This document shows positions 36,607 through 48,230 of a DNA stretch of 64,000 nt, piece by piece. A program made the position numbers and the translations under genes. The notes beneath the pieces are model-generated. The model worked only from the letters and a program-made list of their open reading frames with translations. It had not been told where the DNA came from and searched no databases. Position 1 is the stretch's first letter. The number at the start of each line of letters is the position of its first letter. Source of the stretch: Lytechinus pictus (lineage: Eukaryota; Echinodermata; Echinoidea; Temnopleuroida; Toxopneustidae); assembly GCF_037042905.1 (NCBI RefSeq), contig NW_026974140.1, positions 15,054,001 to 15,118,000 of the forward strand. Direction: 5' to 3'.

Positions 36607-39600
36607 TCAGATGAAGTACTCTTGTTTATCTCTTGGAGGTGAATCATCTGATTGAAGGGTAACATAAGGTTCACCAAACCCACCTGCAGCACCGCTACTA
36701 CCTTGACTGTTTCTATTCGATGCTCCTTGGTTGATACCGCTATAGCTGCTATGCATGACCCTCTCATTATCATTGGAACCAAGAGGCCTGTTGCTGCCAT
36801 ATTCTTTACCTGTATACCCCCAGTTAGTGTCCAGATTAGAACCGTAACCTTCATTGTAAGAATCTGCATTCTGTGACATATTGTTTCCAATGCCATTCGG
36901 CTTGCCATATCCATCCTTTTTCCCGTACGCATCGGGTTTTCCGTAACCCCCGCCGTTGTTAATGTTCGCAGAGACATACGGATCCACAGGGACATTGGCT
37001 TCATAGGACACCTGACTTGGGAATGTGTCCCGCTGGTTGTACGATTCTTGACCTTCGTTGTCAAAGGTCTCCATGTAGGCTTCCTTCAGAGCAGGGATTT
37101 CATCGATGGTTTCTGCCGGTCCTTTGTATTCTTGACCACCAACGCCACCTCCATAAGTAGACCCAACCAAACCACTGCCCAGGACACTTCCGCCATAGTT
37201 GCTGTCGGTGTAGTTGCTACCACCATAGTTGCTACCAGCGTAGTTACTTGCAGAATATCCACCATTGGCAAGTCTCAGCTCGTGCATGTTGAGGTCTTCA
37301 CGACTGGATTTGAGACCGTCGTTCTTGTAAGCCCCACCCTTCAGCGTTGAACCGGAAGTAGTTGACAGGACGGCGCCGTTGGACATTCCCGACGCACCAA
37401 GGTTTCGAACTGAGGCACGGCTACCTCGCAGTGATGCTTTGGTACCAGCCAAAGATCGCTTGCTACCACGCAGACTTGTCGTACGCTGGAGGTATGTACC
37501 AGTGCGTTTATCAACGTAACCATCCTTGAAACGGTCACGCAATTTGGCGTAGTTTGCAGAGAAGTTAAGCACATAGTGGACCTAAAGTTGAAATAAAAGA
37601 AACAATCATCAAATCAGGTGTCACACTTTACTATGATACCTACAAAATAAAAATAAAGGCGCCATACTGGAATAAATTGATGTTCTTGGAGAAAAGACCT
37701 CAAACACAATTAACAGAAAGCACTGTGCTAGCGTCCAACAACAAATGCGTCGAATCCCTAACATTACTCGAACTTGAATTTTCATGAATTTTTATTAATT
37801 TTGGTTACTGGTATTCAATTGAACAAATTAAAATGGTTCTCTATGCCATTCTGAAGTTCTCAACGAAAAGAGTTTTTGATTATCAAAACTATATTTTTCC
37901 AAAAGAGGGAAGTCTATAACATGATCACCATTCAAACTAAGAAGGAAGTTCTTGGAAAAGAGAGAAACTTACCAATGAGATAACCACGATGATTGCAGAT
38001 GCAAGCGTGAGGCCATAGAAGATAAGCACATCCTGTAGAAAAAAAATAAAACATACGAAACGTTTATAGTTGCAGTGAATTCCTTATTCACATAAATGAA
38101 TGATCACGTTTGTCATAGATGAAAGCATTAAATCAACACGATGTAACATGTTATCCATGAAACACAAGACCTATCTGACAGATAAATGGCATGTAAAATA
38201 ACATGTTATTGTCGAAATGCATATATTCTTAAATATACAGATATGTTTGATATCTCGGAAGTCATTGGAGTTACGCTCTTTGGGTGTGAGTAAGAAAGCA
38301 TATATTAATAAAATTGAGATTGGATTTTCTTCCGTTTTGTTTGCGCCATAAAAATGCAGTTAAAGCATTTAATGTTGTTTAGAATGATAAATAATAGTTA
38401 GAATAATTCTAACTATCATTTATCATTCTAAAAAAGCATTTAATATTTTCTAGAATGATAAATAATAGTTAGAATATAATTCTAACTATTATTTATCTTT
38501 CTAATAAACATTAAATGCTTTAACTGCATTTTAATGGCGCAAACAAAACGGAAGAAAATCCAATCTCAATTTTATTAATACATAATACATACTTTCTTAC
38601 TCAAAAAGACGACTGAGAAAGGAGCGAAATATGAGGATCGAGATTAATGGAACAGCATGGTTGCTAAAGACATTTAACATGACACTTAACTAAAGAGAGA
38701 TAGATTTACGTTACGTAAACCCCTCTCTCTCTCTTTCTAAATGTATGTCACGTGGGATGATGATCATCATCATTCACTGTAAATGGCGACGATTAAGACT
38801 TACACTGTCGCACATATAGTCTAAATCTTCATCACACATGAAGTAGTCCTCTTCGCCCTCTCCTGGCAGTCTAGGATCAGCCCAATCCACAGCATCTTTG
38901 TTGTAATCAATTAAACCTGAGTGAATGAAGATAAAAACAAAGATATAATTGAATCCTGAAATCCTAGGAGTAAATAAATCTTGTCAAAATCACATAAGAT
39001 CCTATAAAATATATCCAATCTTCTTCATATACAAAAATGGGGACCATCCATTAGTTGCCTTCATTTGAATATTTAAAAGTGTGAATATTTACTTCTCATC
39101 CTTGAACATTTTACAAATGCCTTTTCATTTCATCGTTTAATATTTGCGTCTTTTCGCTAGTCAACTTTTGGAAGAATAATGACGTCAATGAACTTTGGTA
39201 TTTTGGTTCTTCACTCTTGATTTGTTTTTTACCTCTCATTATATAGCCTTTTTTAATTGTGACAAGAAAACAATTGCTAGTGCCAACTAAGCGGCAATAT
39301 GCCCTTCTTACAGGCTATATAACCCAACTTTTGACATTTTATCACATCATTTCTCGAATAATGGTCATATTAACCACTTACCCCACTGCCTGAGATCAAG
39401 ACACTCGTAATAATACCGATGTAACTGTTCGCCGTCCCTGGCCGACCTACAGATACCGGCAGCTTGCACGCTAAAGAAGAATGTTGGGATCAGCGTAATC
39501 AGCAGTATGACAAGCCAGATAAGAAGCAGTATGTAAGACACTGTCATTACCTAAAGGTCAAGAGATAAAAACAGGATGAGAGGCAACCAAAGCAAATTAA

Positions 39601-40955
39601 AACATTTGCATGGCAGCAACTTTCAAATGTCATTGTTTGTAATTTCCGTTGAAACAAGAAACAAAGTGGTGAATCCATATCCTTAGGGCTTCTTTACTGA
39701 AACAGATGAGTTCCATAGATTCAATGAAGGATGGTAGAATTTCGTTCTGTGGTTGAATCGTATGATTAATTTCCCGGTCGTATTTATCTTATTTCTGTAA
39801 AGATCGAAACACAGTTTGGTAAACGAGGTTATTTACGTAAGCGGACATGGGAATGAAAGTATTAAGATTTTGATCCTGTTGATAGAAATTTGGAACCTTT
39901 AACTTGTCAATCATTGAATGTTTCATGAGGTAATAAGTCTGCGATATTTACTAACAAAATTGCTCTCTGCCAATATTTTACAAAGATTTCAATATATCAT
40001 GACAATCACCAAGAATGAAAATCACAAGAAAAGACGCTTCGAGAAACACTCCCCTGATCATTGGGTTTGTATCATTTTTGGTGGCAGCGGTGGGATGTGG
40101 TTTTTTATGTGTTGTTTAAGTGACGTAATTTATGCAATGGAATTTAATTCTTAAAAGTTGCAATATGAAAAGATTATGCGAATTCAATCAGCAGGAACAG
40201 GCCTAAGTCACTGACTGGAAGAAGGACGGTAGGATTTACGCTTTAATCAATTCCAATTCCTGTTGATCAGGCAGAATGGCGTTAACTCTTTTCGCTAGTC
40301 CGCTCTTGATCTACCACCCTTCAATCAGCCATGCACGTATACATCCGAAGTAACATTTATATGAACACTTTACCACTGCAGTTTGGCATCGTCCCTTGGC
40401 GCGTGTTCGGAAGCGGCAGATGAACTCCTTCCGAGTCGCTCCTGTGCCTAGGTAAGCCATAGCTAGGAAGAGCACACTGAGGATTGCCATGACGGCAGTC
40501 CCGATGGCTACACCGACCTTCACATAGAGTAACCTAGAAGAAGGGAAGGATAAACCAGGACGACGGTAAATTGGAAAAGAATAGATCACACTTATTATGA
40601 AGATGTAAAACAGAGTGAAGTACTATTTTGCACATTCGACTAACTTGAGGTTAAAATCTGAAAGAGCCTCATTTCGGGCATCTATTCTGGTAATTACACC
40701 TTGGTAACCAATTATCTATCATCCCTTGTTCACTGAAAAGACTTGATCGCTCTCAGTCAAACCCTTGTTTTGGAGAAGCTTACCAATCTGACAGTGTTTC
40801 TTTGAGTGTGTTGTTCCAGAGAAAGATCTGGACCGTCTCATCGGTAGCCAGGACCACGCCCACGCAGAACCCAGCCACACCCAACAGGAACATAATGGTA
40901 CACGTGAGGTTTGGTATTGGACATCGTAGACAACATGTCTTACATGGTCCAGGAA
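36607..40955 (-). CDS. PLP/M6 family four-TM protein, paralog B (exons 2-7)
   Basis: Exons in reading order: 40955-40784, 40533-40374, 39550-39382, 38916-38804, 38032-37973, 37581-36607 (stop TGA at 36609-36607). Phases are the same as in paralog A, and exons 3 (160 nt) and 6 (60 nt) have the same lengths. N-terminus PGPCKTCCLRCPIPNLTC, then TM1; TM2 in exon 3, TM3 in exon 4, TM4 in exons 6-7. The large loop keeps four cysteines, with ECLDLRQWG matching CLDLRQFG of A. A sequon NNT lies in the first loop. The tail (about 300 residues) has four S-N-Y-x-x units (37248-37189), GYGKP repeats and Arg/Ser-rich GSKRSLAG-type stretches, ending EYFI. Exon 1 was not found; it should lie at higher coordinates and may be distant. 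About 550 residues. Claudin or tetraspanin identity was considered and fits less well. Confidence 0.85.
38287..38603. repeat. Nested inverted repeat (foldback MITE)
   Basis: Arms begin TGAGTAAGAAAG and end CTTTCTTACTCA; long inverse blocks include GGATTTTCTTCCGTTTTG, GCAGTTAAAGCATTTAATG. Inside are two further hairpins of GAATGATAAATAATAGTTAG type. About 317 bp in the intron between exons 5 and 6 of M6 paralog B. Non-coding. Confidence 0.85.
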
Positions 40956-43900
40956 CTGTAAAGATAAGACAAGAACATTTATTAATGGAGTATTCAAAAT
41001 TGATAGACAACGCAGATGAGTACAACAGACCACAACATCATTTTGTTACGAGACTTCGTAGACAAGTTACACGGCCAGGGAAGTAATATGTGCCAAATAG
41101 CTCTGGAAGAAAATGCGTAATTGCTGAGGAATGAGCAAAACAAGCAGGGAATTCTATCAAACGTCGGGTACTTTTCGAAGCAATATTTACATTAATGTAC
41201 CAGATCTAGATGTATGATAATATTTAGACAATTAACCTTGATTTAAAAGACTTTCTCATGAAATAATTGTTTGCTGCAACTACTGCATTATACCTTTATA
41301 CCATACAGCTATTACAGCTACAGCTATTATAGCTTTATGTTTATACTGTTATTGTAAATTTGCTATTATAAAAAGTTTTATGAAACGGAGCCCCTGATAT
41401 GTGCTACATGTATGATATCGGAGACGGCCTAAAAAAATATGTTCCACGAAGTGATGAGGTGACACAGTCATGGATCTTTTAAAAGGGGAAAAGTAAGAAC
41501 TGAAAGTCCATTTAGTATATAAAAAGAGTCTACATGGAACTTGTCACATCCATTTTCATAGGGTGGGATCTGATACTGTTTGGAAATAGGAGACGGTATT
41601 TTCTTAGATTCATTTTGTACCTCTGTCGTCGCGCTTCATATTCGAAAGGAAACATTGTAAAGAATGCCAAATATTTTGACATTTCACTGAAAATATTGTT
41701 TCTCCTTTTGAATACTCTTCGAAAATATTTCCTTTGAAATATGTCAACATTCTGGCTCTTAAACATCATTAAGCTATCAATCTGAATTCCCGTTTCATAA
41801 AGTGTAGGCCTACCTCCCATTAAAAAGATGAATCTTAATAGTATAATGTTCGACCTACATGTAAGTGTGTAAGAACATGATGTTATTCGACACTTGATTT
41901 GTGTCAAATTACAAATCCATCCATAATAAAGGAATGGATCATATCCTCCACATATAAGGTGTAGTGCAGCAGTGAGGGCGTTTTTACACAAGGGAATTGA
42001 AATTTGGATTCACTTTTCAATGCAGCACTATAATTCAATACGATATTTAATTTGTTAGCTTTATTTCAATTTGAAAGGATTCATTAAATATACGTCGTAA
42101 TTGATCTCAAAATGTTTTCTATAAAAGCGTTTGAATGTTGTTGTTTAACCCGAAAACAATGAATCAACTTTCAAATTACATCATGTAAACTACATGTAAA
42201 TTAAGATGATGATATCATCAAATAGCAAATATTGTTTGAGATAAAAGAAAAGAAAAAGAATTTGATAAAAAATAAAATAAAACCAGCCCAAATAGTTGTT
42301 GACCAACCACTGAGTGAGTCATCTGACGTTAAAACCACTGAAAACAAAAGAGAGTAACAAACAAAGTTTTTGCTTTGATTGCCCTTCGCGCTCATTGATA
42401 GTGATTTACGTACATGATTATTATATTGTATTTTATTATATTATGGAGGCAGTAAACAAAACTTCGTTGATACAAACAAATATTTTCTTTAAAACAAATA
42501 TTGATAAAATTATCTGCGTAAATGGTCACCAAGCGTTCATTGGTAATCTGGAAAAGTTATGTAAATGAATATACGTGTGGGTGGCGATCACGAAGGTTAG
42601 GAGGACATGCCCCCCCCCCCCTCCTCCCCGAATGTTGTACCTTAACCCATACATGTTGGCATATATGAGGTCCGCCCCTCCCCCCCCCCCCCCCCCCCCT
42701 TCTTGGACGTGACGACAAATCTCGATAAATCACCGGGTCTTCAAATAGGCCCAACTGTTCACTGTTTTCACAATATTGCTTTAATCTGTTGTTTCAAAAC
42801 ATATGATGTTCGCGATTATTGACGTTCCAAATTCTGGAACACAGATATGACATATGACGAAATTAATGTAAATAGTAGGATCCATGAGTATAGCGACACT
42901 TTGTGTATCAACTTTTCTCAATCATTTAAGGTGAATACAGAATCTGGTTTACATCTGTCGTCACTGCTTATCGGCGATAATACTGCTCGCCAACTTTTGA
43001 TTATCACACATGCTTAAAAAAAGTTTTCATATGCAATCTATCACCTAACACACCGACAGCTAATTAACTTTATTCTTCATCGTTTACAGATGTCTAAACC
43101 CTACATCGGGAAATGCAATAAGCACGAAAGTGCAGACTATAATAAACTCAACTATTTGTGCTCGGGCGTTTTATCTAGAGGAAGAAAGCAGGAAGATTGG
43201 TCTTAAATTGTGTTTCGCCCGCTGTTAAAGGGGGTGCCAAGATATAGTTTTAATGTCTTGGAGAAATATCAATACATTTCCTTTGTTGAAGAGTAGCTAT
43301 ATTTAGAAAGAAAATACAAAATGGGTTTTACCGAGAGTAGACCAAGACTGAAATGTAACACCTGTGCGGGTACAGAAAAATTACATCATTTTCGTTCGAG
43401 TGTTTGATTTGATAAGGAGTTTTTAGGTTTTAAACAATTTTTTTAGATTTTGCTGTAGTAAAATCTTTATTTTGGGGGATCATTTATATTTGGGATCATT
43501 AATTTTCATTCAGAATCTCGATAGTTTACAACATGTGTGGAAATTGAATTATTTTTCATGATGAATATACTATAGATAGGCTTATGAACCATAATATCGA
43601 CCGTAATTGTCTTGATGGTTAAATGAAATTACAAATCTGCTAAATGAGACCAAAGTTGTGTCTTCTTTCTGTTTCCATTTGCTTTGGAGGATCTTCTCAA
43701 TAAAATTGAAGAGCAGAAATTGGAAATTTGTTCTGCATTAGAAGCATGAATACTGGGTTGATATTAGCTCAAACTTATTATAATTATTGTACCTAACGTA
43801 CCTCACACTTCACATGCCACAAGTGGCGTATAATGACCCCCCCCCCCCAACATAAAAGTAAGGATGTCAGGTATGGCGGATGGAGCAAAATTTATAAAAA

Positions 43901-45701
43901 TGGGTGCGAGAGGGCGAAGCGAGCGAGCAAAACTTTTGACCTTTTTGATAAAAATAAAAATAAAAAAGAAGTTTTTGATATATTTTGATATAGTATTTAG
44001 AAAATAATAAATGATATACATGTATTTCACTCTTTCCCTTTCTTTGTTTTTTCCTTCACCTTTTTTTCTTGGTCGTGAGCTGATCCCTAAGGCCCTCACC
44101 ATCTGCAGTGCATGCCACAGTTTATAGTACTCGTTTACACAGTTGGTTCTCATAAACTCCTACTTTTATTATATTATAACGTCCATGTATATTTTCAGGA
44201 GATAAGTGACGCAATTTTTCATGAATACATAAACTACATATAGATAAGGGGAATAATTATGATGTCGGCAAAGTACGTGAAGCCAGCTCAAAGAGAGCGT
44301 CGTGAAATAAAATGTTCATGCCTTTATTTACAGAGTAGAGAAACAAAGAACTAGTATTGCATAGACCCATGCATGACATTCTGAAGTCTCTCGTTGTATC
44401 TATCACATTTACAAATTACTGTGAAATGGAGGAGGGGTTACAGGAATTTTAAATTAATTTTGATAAGTAAGTTTCTAGCAAGCAAAATAAAAAGGTTCTC
44501 CTACCCAAATGGACCTAATTACCTTCCCCAAAATTTGACAAGCAGAAAAAAAAATATTCTCACTAACAAATTGACCAAATTTGCCATCTCACTTACAAAA
44601 GGAGGGGGTGAAATCAACCCCAAAGTGGTCACTTCTAATAACGGAGTGACAATAAATTGTGTAACTTTTTTGCCAACATAATGCCTCCTTAGCTCCCTAG
44701 AATTCTTCATTTGGATATATAAAAAGATTATCATCTTCTCACCGCAGGCATCACAGACGCTTCTTCCTATACGAATATAATCTACTTTCAATTTCGATGA
44801 AATATTTAGAGAGTGATCTGTCAAGTACTATTCGACGATTGCCATGGAAATCTGAAATGTGGCATCAAAATTTGAGCAATGCAATATTTTTTTTTCTTAC
44901 TGATGGTTTCTACAAGCCAGTTATTGTAGAAAGAAAAGTCGAGAAAAGGTCATGATCGTGACAGCAAAGTCAATGAGAATGTTAAGTAAGTCATTCTCTA
45001 TATCGATTCCATTATTGATTGAATTATAACTTCAAAAGCGTCATCCGGTGAAGTTAAATTACCTCCATAAATTCATAGCTTTGTCTTCCTATATTCTTAA
45101 GAATGTGTCATCAAACCAGGTTGTCATTGTCTTTACAACCTCACATTTACATGTTAATGCATAATCAATTTTTAAGCGTCACTTATCATGCTTATGTCGG
45201 CATATATATATGTTAATTGCAGATGGCACGGTGACATGTATCTCACTTCTCCTTCTTGCTACTCCATTACTGAAGTTTTATACATGCATGCAAATTTCAA
45301 TGTTATTCATTATTATGTTTTTGGTTCATTTTTTGCAAAATTAACATCCGCATTAGTTTTGTATGTAAATTTATACTGTCTTTTATTGGCTTGTAAAATA
45401 TAGTTGAAGTTGAAAAATAAAAATAATGAAATGAGGAATACCCTAATTTGTCATAGTTCCCAGTTACCACTTACATGTATAATAAAGATTTTTAGCTTAA
45501 TTTCGACCCTCTTAAAATATAGCATTATCCTTGGCATAAACTGTTTCAAAATCAAGCATATTTCCATGAGTACAGCCTATACTAGAGCATAGGCTCTATC
45601 ATTTTATATTGGAAGCATAATTTAAAAAAATAAGTTATAGGCCTATCAATTTGACGAGATTATGAGGAAAAACTTTTTCTAAACCTAAACATGGATCTAG
45701 T
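40956..45701. other. Upstream of M6 paralog B, no coding exon recognised
   Basis: Could contain the first intron and first exon of paralog B. Holds G/C-run repeat scraps at 42580-42720 and 44400-44690 (AATTTGACAAGCAGAAAAAA) and a hAT-like left-end scrap at 43812. No frame matches a known family. Confidence 0.4.
43812..43945. repeat. hAT-like fragment with GCGAGCG unit
   Basis: CAAGTGGCGTATAATGACCC, a C run, then GAGGGCGAAGCGAGCGAGC near 43910. The 8-mers CATGCCAC at both 43814 and 44110 hint at a longer element, but no right inverted repeat is clear. Confidence 0.35.
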
Positions 45702-46037
45702 CACTGCCGGATCAAGGGGGGGGGGGCACAGTCGGCTCGTACCCCCCCCCCTTGTTATGTAAAAATGCCGTTAAAACACAAGTGTGCCCCCCTTTAAAAG
45801 TGAAGACCTTTTTTTGCTTGTCAGTCAAATTTTTTCGTGGACGAAGTGTCCATAGTTTTCGGTGAAAACATTTTCTTTCTTTCTTTTTTTTTTTGGTGGG
45901 GGGGGGGGGGCTTGCTAATTTTTTTCGTGGATGAAATGTCCTTAATTTTTTATTATTTATATTTGCTCGTCAAATTTTCCTCGGGAAAAAGTGCCCCCCC
46001 CCCCCCCCCATTTTAGAAAATCCTGGACCCGCCCATG
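45702..46037. mobile_element. GGATCC-type hAT-like MITE
   Basis: Left CACTGCCGGATCAAGG, right CCTGGACCCGCCCATG, with G/C runs and two inverse TTGACAAGC-type motifs inside. Same family as 11906-12194. The target duplication is not clean (GATCTAGT versus GATATAGT shifted by 4). Confidence 0.6.
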
Positions 46038-47818
46038 CATGGATATAGTATACATGTATTTTAAGATTTTGGGACTAAATTTTAAATTAAAGAAACCATG
46101 ATTGTAGATGTGGCAACACTGCTTTATTCTGCATACAAATTATATCCCCCATTCCAGTACAAATCAATCTTTTTAATAACCAACCGCTTTCCGTGAGAAC
46201 AAATCGACGTCACAATGCACGTATAATTGTGGCCTGTACTCACAATGCAGATACGATCATATATACGCTCAATGTCATGGGTGAAGAGGCAATAGTAGAA
46301 AATATAAATTTGACTCGAGACAAAGCAGTGGGGGTCACGAGGTCATATTTACGATTTTGAATGGCAACCTCTTGAGATGGCATGCTGGGAAAGAAATGCA
46401 TCTATTCAGGTCATTGTACGCATGTATAAACCCTGCTGTTTTCTGTTTGTATGCATCATAATGTGTAGAACTAAACCTACATGTATGCATGTACATCTAA
46501 ACTACAAAGAACGACGTAGAAACGATGAATCACTCCTAAAGCAATTAAAACGAGACGAAATTCATTATATGTAACGTATATATGCATGAATAAAACCCAT
46601 CTTGTTATAAGACAGATGTATGACTGGATGGATGAACTTTAATATGCCTACATGTTTCAGCGGTACACTAGTATATAGTCGAAAGAGTGACAATACAAGA
46701 ACAGAATAATTCTACCTGTTTTTGCAATGTTTATTCGACGTATATACTTTACGATTGAAAGGTATAAAAAGTAATATAACATAAATTAGTTTTAATACAC
46801 GTGTAGTCAAATCTATAATAAAATGCAGTATGTCATGTTATGATGATAATTGGCATTGCCCTTAAATAAAATTTCTGACATAACATGCACATTCTCTCAT
46901 AAACACATTTTTCGCAACACACTGGTATAGAAAGTCCTGTAATCAGCATTATGCAGCCAGGAGTGTGGATAATGCATGCACGTATTGGAGTAATGTTTGT
47001 CATTGCAGTTAATGATTGATTTATTTCAATGCACAAACATTAATATCTCACATCTCGAATATTTGAATTATAATTCTCGTCAGATACAAAGTTCATTATT
47101 TTTGCTCACTGCGTATATAATTTTATGTTCAAATTATGGAGGGAATTTTACACGTATCTAAATTGTTTTTGTAATAGTATTTATTAAAATCATTCACTTC
47201 AAAATCATACAAGTATAGTATATCAACAAATCACTGTTCACAAATAATTATTCATAATACAAATAATTGAACAAAAAAAAAGAATATAACATTCAAATCA
47301 TCTAGAACAAAGTAAATACTTAGTCTGTAGAAAAATTAAAAAATACAGATATAAAAAAATAAAAATTTATAGCGACGCAATTGAACTGAATGAGTAATAG
47401 AAGCAAAACAACCTCCCATCCCAACTGCCCCCCCCCCCCATATCAAATGCTTTGACTTTAACGATACACGATAGCAGTGGAAGGGTCTATCTAAAAGTCT
47501 TGATCATTCGAAAAATGATAGCTGAACATCAAACTGAAGAAATATAGGTTTTATTCAGGAAATTGTGAAAATGCCGACCAAGAAATGAAAGAATGTAACA
47601 TGTGTAGGCATATTAATTTATAGGCGTAAATATGACAAAGCCAATCACATCACTACAAAAGTCATAACTCATAAGTGTACATGTAGGGATAGAGGCGGGG
47701 ACAATGCCCTCTTGCCTACATGTATTCTCAACATTTTGGTTTGTCAATACAGAGTATTTTTTGGCAAATTGCTCTCATTGGGTGACCTTTGATCTCTTTG
47801 ATCTCTGTGTATTGGATA
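46038..47818. other. Intergenic sequence, nothing recognised
   Basis: AT-rich with a C run near 47430. No gene, RNA or paired element ends seen. Confidence 0.4.
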
Positions 47819-47826
47819 CCTCTACC

Positions 47827-48222
47827 CATTGGCGGCGGAAGCCAAAAAATTTAGGGGGGGCCCACCTGAAATGTTTCGATGGACACGGAAAAAACTTGAC
47901 AAGCCCCCCCCCCAAAAAAAAAAAAAAAAAAAAAAAAGGTTATCAACCTAAATTTTAGGAGGGGATCGCGAAAATTTGTGACAAGCAAAAAAAAAAAAAA
48001 AAAAAAAAAAAAGGTCATCAACCTAAATTTTAGGAGGGGACCACAAACATTTCAGGGGGGCCCACCCCACGTCAATTTAGGGGGGGGACGCAGGAAACAA
48101 AATTGATAAGCAAAAAAAAAAGTTATCAACCAAAAAATTAGGGGGGGACCGTCCCCCCCCCCCCCCACCTCAAATTTAGGGGGGACAGGTCCCCCCTGTC
48201 CCCCCCGCTTCCGCCGCCTATG
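47827..48222. mobile_element. hAT-like MITE made of A-run/G-run modules
   Basis: Ends CATTGGCGGCGGAAGC and GCTTCCGCCGCCTATG; 8-bp direct repeat CCTCTACC at 47819-47826 and 48223-48230. The 396-bp body repeats a module: TTAGG-G run, GACAAGCAAA-A run, GGT(T/C)ATCAACC. Non-coding. Confidence 0.87.
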
Positions 48223-48230
48223 CCTCTACC

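Noticed and set aside
36573-37574. Second frame and antisense frames across the last exon of M6 paralog B
   Set aside because: Shadows of the low-complexity tail; only the frame that continues from TM4 joins the upstream exons in phase.
27645-40955. Claudin, tetraspanin or MARVEL identity for the four-TM genes
   Set aside because: No claudin W-GLW-C-C motif and no tetraspanin CCG; the N-terminal Cys cluster, four-Cys second loop and intron phases fit PLP/M6.
41530-41991. 153-codon frame on the - strand
   Set aside because: No recognisable domain, no splice partner, and biased AT-rich composition; not supported as a gene.
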